DNA of 38,480 bases from contig JAJYYA010000064.1 of the NCBI GenBank assembly GCA_021801345.1, forward strand, positions 1 to 38,480, given 5' to 3'. Under the pieces are notes generated by a model. That model saw nothing but the letters and a program-made list of their open reading frames with translations, made no database searches and had not been told where the DNA came from. Shown here piece by piece: positions 20,286-29,231 of the stretch. Positions within the stretch are counted from its first letter, which is position 1, and every line of letters starts with the position of its first letter. The DNA comes from Nitrospirota bacterium. GTDB taxonomy: Bacteria; Nitrospirota; Leptospirillia; Leptospirillales; Leptospirillaceae. The position numbers and the translations under genes were made by a program.

Positions 20286-22013
20286 ATGACACCCCGAAGC
20301 GAACCTCCCCTTTCCCTGTTCCATGCAGGACCCATCCGTTTCCTCCGCCCGATCCTCTTTCTCGGAGCGGGCAGCGGATTCGGCCTTCTCTTCGACACGA
20401 AGACCCTTCTTGTCCCTTGTTTTTACCTCATTGTCCCTCTCCTTCTGCCCTTCTTCCTCCTGCGCCCCCGGACCCCGGGCAAAGGATTTCTGGAGGGTCT
20501 CCTGTTCGGACTGGCCGCCAACATGATCGGAATCCGATGGATCACGGTCAGCATGGAGAACTACGGCCACCTTCCCGTCCCTCTCTCGCTCGCCGGGCTC
20601 TCGCTTTTCTCGCTCTACCTGGCGCTCTACCCCGCCCTTTTCCGGGCCCTTTCCTTGCGTTTTGGGTTCTGGAGGGAGACGACGAACCGTCTCGCCCTTC
20701 GAAGCCTCTGGATGGCCCCGGCATTATGGGTCCTCTGCGAATCCGGGAAGACAGAGATCCTGACGGGCTTCCCCTGGAATCCCCTCGGATCCCTACTCTT
20801 CGGCCATCCCTTACTGGCCCTTCCGGCCCGCACCATCGGAACCACCGGGCTCTCCTTTCTCGTCGTTACGGAGGCCGTTCTCCTGGCCATGGCACTTCTT
20901 GAACTCTCCAGGGGCTTACAACGACGAACCCTTTCCATCGCCCTTCTTCCGGCCGGCTTCTTGGCACTCTGGCTTTCGTGGGGAAGCATTCTCGATCAGA
21001 GATCCCCTGTCTCTTCGATAGTTCAGGTCTCGCTTGTCCAGGCCGATATTCCTCCCGACCAGAAATGGTCGGCCGAGAACCTCAGGAAGAACCTCGCCCT
21101 CTACCTCGCCCTCTCGAAAGAGGGGATCGGACGCGGCGCACGCCTCCTTGTCTGGCCGGAGACAGCCCTCCCCGCCCTCTACAACAGTCCGAAAACCCAT
21201 CTGGCCTCAAAGCTTTCGCCCCTTCTCTCGCCCGAAACATCTCTTCTGACCGGGGCCATCGGGGAGCGTCCGGACGACTCCTCCCCCATCGGGATCGCCT
21301 TCACAAACGCCGCCGTCCTCTACGGACCTGACGGTACGCTGAGGGCGGACTACATCAAGCGACACCTTGTCCCCTTCGGAGAGTTCCTTCCCCTTCCCGC
21401 TCTTTTCGGATGGCTCCGGCCCATGCTGGGAGTCTCGGGCGACATGGCCCGAGGGGCTCTTCCCGGTCGATTCCCCCTGCCCCAAGGGGGCGGAACCTTC
21501 TCGCCCCTTATCTGCTACGAGGCCCTCTATCCTTCCCTCTCCCGGGAAAATCTGGGGAATGGCCAATTGCTTGCCGTCCTCTCCGACGATGCCTGGTTCG
21601 GAGAGACGAGCGCTCCCTGGCAGCTATTCCGGGAGTCCGGCATGCGGGCGGCAGAGAACGGGGTCTATCTCGTCCGGGCTGCCAATACCGGTCTCAGCGG
21701 GGTGGTTGCCCCCGATACGACCGTCCTTCGCTCGGGACCGCTTTTTCAAAAAGCGGTCCTCACAGTGCCCACTCCCCTTCTGACGGAACACACCTTTTAT
21801 CGGGAGCACGGAGAATGGGTCCTTCGACTCTCCCTCTCCGGACTCCTTTTTTATCTGGCTCTTTCTCCTCTCCTCGGAGAAAGGCTATGGAAGACTCCCC
21901 CCGCGGGCCCCGACTCCCCAGACCAAAGATCGAAAGATCCGGCCACAACAAACGACCCGGGCTCCTCGGCCTCTGCTCCACCGGGGCGTCACGAGTGCGA
22001 CGGGAGTCCCTGA
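20286..22013 (+). CDS. lnt: Apolipoprotein N-acyltransferase
   Basis: Lnt adds the third acyl chain to lipoproteins in the inner membrane. The 575-residue product has six or more hydrophobic segments in the first 230 residues (for example FLRPILFLGAGSGFGLLF and LLVPCFYLIVPLLLPFFLL), including the typical GIRWITVSMENYGHLP and GFPWNPLGSLL. A nitrilase-type domain follows. The catalytic triad is Glu292 in LVWPETALPALY, Lys358 in YIKRHLVPFGEFLP and Cys410 in PLICYEALYP. A final membrane segment (LRLSLSGLLFYLALSPLL) precedes a disordered tail. The lipoproteins in this window are plausible substrates. It stands alone upstream of prfB. Confidence 0.95.
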   Translation: MTPRSEPPLSLFHAGPIRFLRPILFLGAGSGFGLLFDTKTLLVPCFYLIVPLLLPFFLLRPRTPGKGFLEGLLFGLAANMIGIRWITVSMENYGHLPVPLSLAGLSLFSLYLALYPALFRALSLRFGFWRETTNRLALRSLWMAPALWVLCESGKTEILTGFPWNPLGSLLFGHPLLALPARTIGTTGLSFLVVTEAVLLAMALLELSRGLQRRTLSIALLPAGFLALWLSWGSILDQRSPVSSIVQVSLVQADIPPDQKWSAENLRKNLALYLALSKEGIGRGARLLVWPETALPALYNSPKTHLASKLSPLLSPETSLLTGAIGERPDDSSPIGIAFTNAAVLYGPDGTLRADYIKRHLVPFGEFLPLPALFGWLRPMLGVSGDMARGALPGRFPLPQGGGTFSPLICYEALYPSLSRENLGNGQLLAVLSDDAWFGETSAPWQLFRESGMRAAENGVYLVRAANTGLSGVVAPDTTVLRSGPLFQKAVLTVPTPLLTEHTFYREHGEWVLRLSLSGLLFYLALSPLLGERLWKTPPAGPDSPDQRSKDPATTNDPGSSASAPPGRHECDGSP

Positions 22014-22150
22014 ACTTTTCATGGGGTCCTTCGATGCAGTAGGATAGTCTCCTGCCTGTCGCTCACCCGGGACTCCCCCTTTTCTGGATGACCGGAACGC
22101 AGGAACGTCGACGATAGATTGCTCACATTTTCAGCCGAAAGGACCCCTTC

Positions 22151-23306
22151 GTGAACGGAGACCCGATAGACATTCAGGAAATCCGGGACCGTTTTACCCA
22201 GAATCGCGACAGATTTGACCAGCTCCGGAGGCATCTTTGACCCGGAACGTCTCTCCCTGACCATCGAACAGTTCGAGGCCCAGAGCGCAGATCCCGCCTT
22301 CTGGAAAAATGCCGAACGGGCCACGCGGCTCCTTAAGGAAAAGCGGAGGATCGAAAAAAGACGGGATCTTCTTCGGGAGATCTCCGAGGAGGAAGGGGAG
22401 ATCGAAACGGCTCTCGATATGGGAGAGGATCCGGATTTTCTGGCGGAGGCGGCCCGAATCCTTCCCCTCTTCGTCTCGAAGATCGATCAGCTCGAGCTCG
22501 AAGAGATCCTCTCCGACGAGTACTCGGACAGCCCCGCAATCCTCGAGATCCACCCGGGAGCCGGCGGAACAGAGTCCCAGGACTGGGCGCAGATGCTGCT
22601 CCGCATGTACCTCCGGTGGGCCGAGGCCCGGGGGTTCGAGACGACGGTCTTCGATATCCAGCCGGGGGAGGAGGCCGGCATCAAGAGCGCCACGGTCCGT
22701 ATCCGGGGGGAGTCTGCCTTCGGCCTCCTTCAGGCAGAAAGCGGCGTCCACCGCCTGGTCCGCATCTCCCCCTTCGATGCAGCAAAACGCCGCCATACGT
22801 CGTTTGCATCGGTCTTCGTCTACCCCGAGATCGAGGGGAATATCGAGGTCGCAATTCGCGACGAGGACATCCGGATCGATACCTTCCGGGCCTCCTCGGC
22901 GGGAGGCCAGCACGTCAACAAAACCTCGTCGGCGGTCCGCCTCACACACATGCCCACAGGGATCGTCATCTCAAGCCAGAACGAGCGCTCCCAGATCCAG
23001 AACCGGGAGATGGCCTTCAAGGTTCTAAGGGCGCGCCTCTTCGAACTCGAACGGCAGAAAAAGAAGGCCGAACTCGACATGGTTTCCGGGGCCGAGAACA
23101 AAAAGGACAACGCCTGGGGGAGCCAGATACGGTCCTATGTCCTCCAGCCCTACCAGATCGTGAAGGACCACCGGACAGGCATCGAATCCTCCCGGGTCGA
23201 CGAAATCCTCGACGGCAAGATCGATCTCTACATTCGGGGATTTCTTCTGGCGCGCTGGGAAGGAAAGCTCTTCACGGGAAAGGGCGACGACCTTCCCGAC
23301 CTTTAA
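22151..23306 (+). CDS. prfB: Peptide chain release factor 2, with +1 programmed frameshift
   Basis: RF2 reads UGA and UAA stop codons and releases the peptide. The zero-frame part starts at the GTG at 22151 (AAAGGA 8 nt upstream) and gives 29 codons ending QLRRHL, then an in-frame TGA at 22238-22240. Slipping by one base at CTT continues as DPERLSLTIEQFEAQ to the stop at 23306, 384 residues in all. The catalytic GGQ is residues 251-253 (SSAGGQHVNKTSSAVRLTH region), and the codon-recognition SPF lies in VRISPFDAAKRRH. Homology across the junction matches known RF2 proteins. Its 3' end overlaps the convergent GNAT gene by 4 bp. Confidence 0.96.
22227..22241 (+). promoter_or_regulatory. prfB programmed +1 frameshift site
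   Basis: GGAGG (22227-22231), a 3 nt spacer, CTT (22235-22237) and TGA C (22238-22241) reproduce the classic RF2 arrangement. The internal Shine-Dalgarno pairs with 16S rRNA and pushes the ribosome forward from CTT while the UGA waits for RF2. Low RF2 therefore raises frameshifting, an autoregulatory loop. Spacing equals that known from E. coli prfB. Confidence 0.95.
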
Positions 23307-23857
23307 CGTGCACCCTCCCGATCATCGGAGGACCAGGGAGCCCGCATGACAAGAAGGTCGAGAACCACCGAAAATCCCCGCCGGGTCCAGGCCACAGTCC
23401 GCGACGGTTCTGCCCGGGCCATCACCTCGACGGTCTCGACCTCCTCCGTCCGGAACCAGTCCATGAGCGCATGGTAAAGCCTTTCCCCCTCGCCCCTGCC
23501 CCGCATCCCGGGAAGAACATACCAGTGCATGATGTTGCCCGCCCGGGAGGGCTCCCCGTAAAGCCGCTCGTAGACCGAACCCAAAATAAAGCCCGCCGGC
23601 TCCGGGCTCATCTCCGCGGAAGAAGCTGCTACCGGGACCAGCAAAAATCCCCGATAGCTCCCCCGTTGCGCAAGCATCCGGTCAAAGGCCTTTTCCGCCC
23701 GGGACAAACCCTCCACCCCGGCACGAAAGAGAGGCGGCGCCTCCTCGTCCATCAGCCGAACCCAGAATCGGGCCATGACAGCGGCATCTCCCGGGACGGC
23801 AGGGACCACCCGCCACGAAGAGCAGGGTTCTCCGGCATTTTGCTTCGATCCTTCCAT
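23303..23857 (-). CDS. GNAT-family N-acetyltransferase
   Basis: The 184-residue product, started at the ATG at 23857 because GGGGGAGG lies 4-5 nt upstream (a GTG 16 codons earlier is the alternative), has the GNAT core. This comprises VVPAVPGDAAVMARFWVRLMDEE as strand/helix 1, GFILGSVYERLYGEP in the middle, and the acetyl-CoA loop HWYVLPGMRGRGEGERLYHALMDWFR (cut here by function), then MARAEPSRTVAWTRRGFSVVLDLLVMR. It would transfer an acetyl group to a small molecule or protein N-terminus; the acceptor is unknown. It is convergent with prfB, with 4 bp overlap. Confidence 0.85.
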   Translation of the reverse strand: MEGSKQNAGEPCSSWRVVPAVPGDAAVMARFWVRLMDEEAPPLFRAGVEGLSRAEKAFDRMLAQRGSYRGFLLVPVAASSAEMSPEPAGFILGSVYERLYGEPSRAGNIMHWYVLPGMRGRGEGERLYHALMDWFRTEEVETVEVMARAEPSRTVAWTRRGFSVVLDLLVMRAPWSSDDREGAR

Positions 23858-23998
23858 CGTTCCTCCCCCGACAAGTCCCGTACGGATCACGTCCTTACCC
23901 TTCACAAAACCTTAGCAAATCGCAAGACTTGACTCCACCCCCCGAATCCGGAACGATAGTAGGGTCGATTATTCCACTCATCACCTCGGGAGGCTTTT

Positions 23999-24382
23999 GT
24001 GGCTTTTTTTTCAAAAGGCGACAGCTCCAGCTGGTCGGCCGCGTTCCAGAGCTTTTCCCGCCAGCTTGCCGTCATGATCGTCCTGGGCCTCCTTTTGATC
24101 GGAGGGGGTGCCTTTTACGGAATGCACGAACTTGCCTCTCCGGCTGTTCACCAAAAACTTGCGGCCAGCACCCATCTTCTCAAGGTCGGGAGCTATCCGA
24201 CCTTCGAGGCGGCGCTGGGCGCCCTCGAGCGAAGGGTGCCGGGACGGCTCAAGACATTTCCCTATTCTGCCGATACGACAGTATGGTTCGGGAGGCTTGC
24301 CCTCTTCGGGGCGGCCTTTCCCGATGCCAGGGGAATCATCAGAAAAGAGCCTGCCGGCTATACCCTTTACGAAGAGGACTGA
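23999..24382 (+). CDS. Small single-span membrane protein, function unknown
   Basis: The GTG at 23999 has GGGAGG 6 nt upstream. The 127-residue product has a short polar N-terminus, one membrane helix (LAVMIVLGLLLIGGGAFYGM near 24-43), and an external or periplasmic part of about 80 residues with no motif I recognise (YPTFEAALGALERRVPGRLKTFPYSADTTV in pieces). The following LON-domain gene starts about 120 bp on, so the two may share a transcript. No family assigned. Confidence 0.62.
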   Translation: MAFFSKGDSSSWSAAFQSFSRQLAVMIVLGLLLIGGGAFYGMHELASPAVHQKLAASTHLLKVGSYPTFEAALGALERRVPGRLKTFPYSADTTVWFGRLALFGAAFPDARGIIRKEPAGYTLYEED

Positions 24383-24503
24383 TCGTCATGGACCGACGAC
24401 CACAGGATTCCGGGTCACCATACAGAAAAAACATGCGGGGAGGAGCAGGAGCGCCCTTCTCCCGGATCCATTCCTTACGGCCTTCATGGGAGGTTAAGCC
24501 GCC

Positions 24504-25166
24504 ATGCCCATAGAGATTCCGCTTTTTCCGCTTCCGAATGTCGTTCTTTTCCCGAAGACCCTGCGCCCTCTTCATATCTTCGAGCCGCGCTACCGGAAGA
24601 TGATCGAGTCTGCCCTCGAGGGGGAGCACTTAGTCGGGATGACCCTTCTCAAGGAAGGCTGGGAGGAGCAGTACGACCAGACCCCGCCCGTCGAAAGGCG
24701 CGGAACGCTGGGAAAGATCGTCCAGAGCAACCGACTTCCCGACGGGCGCTACTATATCACCCTCCTCGGCATCTCGACCTTCGATATCGAAGAGGAGACC
24801 TCCATGGAGGAGTGGCGCACCGCCCTCGTCTCCGTTCTTCGCCCCGAGAGCCGGTGGCCTCTGGCCCAGGCCGACATGGACCGGATCGGCTCCGTCGTCT
24901 CGGAGGTTCTGACCCAGTGGGACCTGACGGCCGAACTCAAGTGGATCAACGAGTCGGCAAAGGATCCGATTTCTCTTCTCCAGCACTGGTCGGCATTCCT
25001 TCCCCTCACGGCCACGGAGCGCCAGTTTCTTCTGGAGGCTTCGGACATCAGGACCCAGGCAGGGCGGCTGTACGACCTTCTCCTCTTCAAGAAGATCACC
25101 TTCGAGACCGAGATGGCCCAGGAAAACAGGAAGGACGGAGCGGGCGACCTTTTCTTCGATGTTTGA
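24504..25166 (+). CDS. LON substrate-binding domain protein
   Basis: The 220 residues are a stand-alone LON N-terminal-type domain: IPLFPLPNVVLFPKTLRPLHIFEPRYRKMI at the start, GTLGKIVQSNRLPDGRYYITLLG in the middle, and a helical second half ending LYDLLLFKKI. There is no ATPase or protease part. Such proteins are thought to bind peptides or serve quality control, but their role is not settled. A GGGAGG lies about 9 nt before the ATG. Its last 8 bp overlap the DUF815 ATPase gene, so the two are likely co-translated. The full Lon protease is encoded separately at 13807-16338. Confidence 0.88.
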   Translation: MPIEIPLFPLPNVVLFPKTLRPLHIFEPRYRKMIESALEGEHLVGMTLLKEGWEEQYDQTPPVERRGTLGKIVQSNRLPDGRYYITLLGISTFDIEEETSMEEWRTALVSVLRPESRWPLAQADMDRIGSVVSEVLTQWDLTAELKWINESAKDPISLLQHWSAFLPLTATERQFLLEASDIRTQAGRLYDLLLFKKITFETEMAQENRKDGAGDLFFDV

Positions 25167-26034
25167 CCGAATCGACGAAGGTCACGTCCTCGAAGGCCCC
25201 CACAAGGCCCTCCGTCTCGTCGCGCCTCCCGGCCAGCTCCCTTTTCTCCACGCGATCCACCACCCCCGGACAATTCTTCCCGGAGAGCTCTCGGGACTCG
25301 ATGAGTCCGCCGAACTCCTCCGTAAGAACCTCCGGGGACTGACCCGGGGGCTGCCCCCCCTTCCGGTCCTTCTCCACGGCCACCGGGGCACGGGAAAGAC
25401 CTCGCTCGTCCTCTCCCTCTGGAACGAATGGAACCAAAGTCCGGAGCTTCCCCCTCTCCGCCTCGTTCAGGCCGACATTACCGGGATTCCCTTTTTTGCG
25501 CCGCTCAGCGATCTCCTCTCCCTTCGCCCCGAGTTCTACCTCTTCCTGCTCGACGATCTGGCCTTCTCGCCAAATGACCTGGACTTCCGTCAGTTCAAGG
25601 CCTTTTTAGACGGGGGGGCCATGGCCTCTCCCGAAAACATGGCCCTTGTCGTCACCACGAACATCCGCAATCTTCTCCCCGAGTCCCGATCTGCCCGAGG
25701 GGACGCCCTTCATCCCGAAGAGGAGGCCGACGACGTCCATGCCATCCGGGACCGCTTCGGCATCGTCCGTTCCTTCGACGAGCCCTCTCAGGAGGGCTAT
25801 CTCTCCATCGTTCTCGCAAAGGCCCGAGCCGCGGGCATTGTTTCGGGAGAGGACGAAGGGGCCCTTTCCCGCCTTGCCGCCTGGCAGGAGATCTCCCGGG
25901 ACCGGGTCGAAGAACCCTCCGATCCGGTCCTTCGCCTTCTCCTCTCGGCGCTCGCCTTTGCCCGCGGACGAGGCTCCCGGTCGGGAAGAACGGCCCGCCA
26001 GTTCATCGACCTCGCGCTCCGTGGCCTCCTGTAA
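25159..26034 (+). CDS. DUF815-family P-loop ATPase
   Basis: The 291 residues match the DUF815 AAA-like ATPase family. Walker A GHRGTGKTS is at residues 74-82, and the Walker B-like LFLLDDLAF follows. The family's strong block reads DLDFRQFKAFLDGG, MALVVTTNIRNLLPE, IRDRFGIVRSFDEPSQEGYL. It also carries an N-terminal segment of about 65 residues. DUF815 proteins resemble IstB/DnaC-type ATPases, and their role is not established. The ATG overlaps the preceding LON-domain gene by 8 bp, which suggests coupled function in protein quality control, though this is inference. It ends about 80 bp before the guaB promoter. Confidence 0.88.
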   Translation: MFDRIDEGHVLEGPHKALRLVAPPGQLPFLHAIHHPRTILPGELSGLDESAELLRKNLRGLTRGLPPLPVLLHGHRGTGKTSLVLSLWNEWNQSPELPPLRLVQADITGIPFFAPLSDLLSLRPEFYLFLLDDLAFSPNDLDFRQFKAFLDGGAMASPENMALVVTTNIRNLLPESRSARGDALHPEEEADDVHAIRDRFGIVRSFDEPSQEGYLSIVLAKARAAGIVSGEDEGALSRLAAWQEISRDRVEEPSDPVLRLLLSALAFARGRGSRSGRTARQFIDLALRGLL

Positions 26035-26111
26035 TCCTCCCCGAAACACAAAAAAACATTTAAAGCATTAACAAAAAAGAAATAAATTAGCACGGACACA
26101 AAGATCCTCCA

Positions 26112-26140
26112 TTGACTTTGAGGCGACGTTCGTTTAGAAT
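26112..26140 (+). promoter_or_regulatory. Strong sigma-70 type promoter of guaB
   Basis: TTGACT (26112-26117), a 17 nt spacer and TAGAAT (26135-26140) form a near-consensus promoter in an AT-rich gap. The guaB ATG is 35 bp downstream, with GAGGGGG as ribosome binding site. It separates the DUF815 gene from guaBA. No purine riboswitch fold was recognised in the short leader. Confidence 0.8.
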
Positions 26141-26165
26141 GAAAAGATTATTCGACCAAATATGA

Positions 26166-27644
<1,479 letters not shown>

Positions 27645-27678
27645 TCCCTCCTTCCCCCTACAGAAAGTTCTCACGCCC

Positions 27679-29220
27679 GTGACCCTATCCCCCGTCCTGA
27701 TTCTCGACTTCGGATCCCAGCTGACGCAGAACATTGCCCGACGGATCCGAGAGATGGAGATTTATTCGGAGATCCTTCCGGCCTCGACACCGCTTGGGGA
27801 GATCCGACGAAAAAATCCCCTGGCGCTGATTCTGTCGGGGGGACCCGCCTCGGTCTACGAACCGGGAGCGCCCGCACTCGACCCTGCACTGCTCGAGATG
27901 GGACTTCCTGTCCTGGGCATCTGCTACGGAATGCAGATCCTTGCCCATACGGCCGGAGGCAAGGTGGAGCGGGCGAAGGTCAGGGAGTACGGCGTCCAGC
28001 CCTTTTCCCCTGCCAACAACGCCTCTCCACTCTGGCAAGTTTTTCCAGCGGGCTCCCCTGTTCTGATGAGCCACGGCGACACGATCATCTCGCTCCCTCC
28101 CGGATTTTCGGCCGCAGGGCAGACCCCCACGACGCCGGTAGCGGCCATGGAGAACCGGAAGAAGGGGATCTACGGGGTCCAGTTCCACCCGGAGGTCACC
28201 CAGACGACGGGAGGGGTCGAGTTCCTTCGCCATTTTCTTCGGGATATTTGCGGGATCTCGAAAAACTGGACGCTCAAGGGATATCTGGACCGCCACGTCG
28301 AGGCGATCCAAACCCAGGTTGGATCAGAGCACCTGATCTGCGCCCTTTCCGGAGGCATCGACTCCACCGTCACCGCCCTTCTTTGCCACCGCGCACTCAA
28401 GAGCCGATTTCACGCCTTCTTCGTCGATAACGGCCTTCTCCGAAAGAACGAGCTCTCCGAACTCCGGGGCGACCTCGACTCCCTGGGGATCCCCCTCGAG
28501 GTTATCGACGCCCGCACGCTCTTTCTCGATCGTCTTCGGGGGGTGGCCGACCCGGAAAAGAAACGGAAGATCATCGGCAGGGCCTTCATCGATGTCTTCG
28601 GCCGGGAGGCCAAACGCCGCGGAGACTATCGCTTCCTTGCCCAGGGAACCCTCTACCCGGACGTCATCGAAAGCGTCTCCTCCTTCGGGGGTCCTTCTGC
28701 GGTAATCAAGTCCCATCATAATGTCGGAGGACTTCCGAAGCGCATGCCCTTCGCTCTTGTCGAGCCCCTGCGCGAGCTCTTCAAAGACGAGGTGCGCCGC
28801 CTTGGCCGGGAGCTTGGTCTTCCTGACCGTTTTGTCTCCCGTCAGCCCTTTCCCGGCCCGGGGTTGGCCATCCGCATCCTCGGATCGGTCACAGAGGAAC
28901 GTCTCGAGATCCTTCGGGAGGCGGACGCCATCGTACGGGAGGAGGTCGAGGCCTCGCCCCACCGTTCCGCCCTCTGGCAATACTTTGCCGTCCTGCTCCC
29001 GGTCAAGTCGGTCGGGGTCATGGGCGATGCCCGAACCTACGAGAATGTGGCGGCGATCCGAGCGGTCCAATCGGTCGACGGCATGACCGCAGACGTTCAT
29101 TTTCTCGACCCGGCGATCCTCGCCCGCATCTCTCACCGCATCATCGCCACCGTACCCGGAATCAACCGGGTGGTTTTCGACATCTCTCCCAAGCCACCTT
29201 CCACGATCGAGTGGGAGTAA
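27679..29220 (+). CDS. guaA: GMP synthase (glutamine-hydrolysing)
   Basis: GuaA converts XMP to GMP with glutamine and ATP. The GTG at 27679 starts VTLSPVLILDFGSQLTQNIARRI and gives 513 residues, the usual length; the frame is open far upstream but that stretch is guaB out of frame. The class I amidotransferase domain has Cys82 in GICYGMQ and the His/Glu pair in VQFHPEVT. The ATP pyrophosphatase loop SGGIDS is at 224-229. The C-terminal dimerisation domain ends with the typical RVVFDISPKPPSTIEWE. It follows guaB by 34 bp, and its stop lies 11 bp before the pseudouridine synthase start, so these are one operon. Confidence 0.97.
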   Translation: MTLSPVLILDFGSQLTQNIARRIREMEIYSEILPASTPLGEIRRKNPLALILSGGPASVYEPGAPALDPALLEMGLPVLGICYGMQILAHTAGGKVERAKVREYGVQPFSPANNASPLWQVFPAGSPVLMSHGDTIISLPPGFSAAGQTPTTPVAAMENRKKGIYGVQFHPEVTQTTGGVEFLRHFLRDICGISKNWTLKGYLDRHVEAIQTQVGSEHLICALSGGIDSTVTALLCHRALKSRFHAFFVDNGLLRKNELSELRGDLDSLGIPLEVIDARTLFLDRLRGVADPEKKRKIIGRAFIDVFGREAKRRGDYRFLAQGTLYPDVIESVSSFGGPSAVIKSHHNVGGLPKRMPFALVEPLRELFKDEVRRLGRELGLPDRFVSRQPFPGPGLAIRILGSVTEERLEILREADAIVREEVEASPHRSALWQYFAVLLPVKSVGVMGDARTYENVAAIRAVQSVDGMTADVHFLDPAILARISHRIIATVPGINRVVFDISPKPPSTIEWE

Positions 29221-29231
29221 AGGATTTCGCC

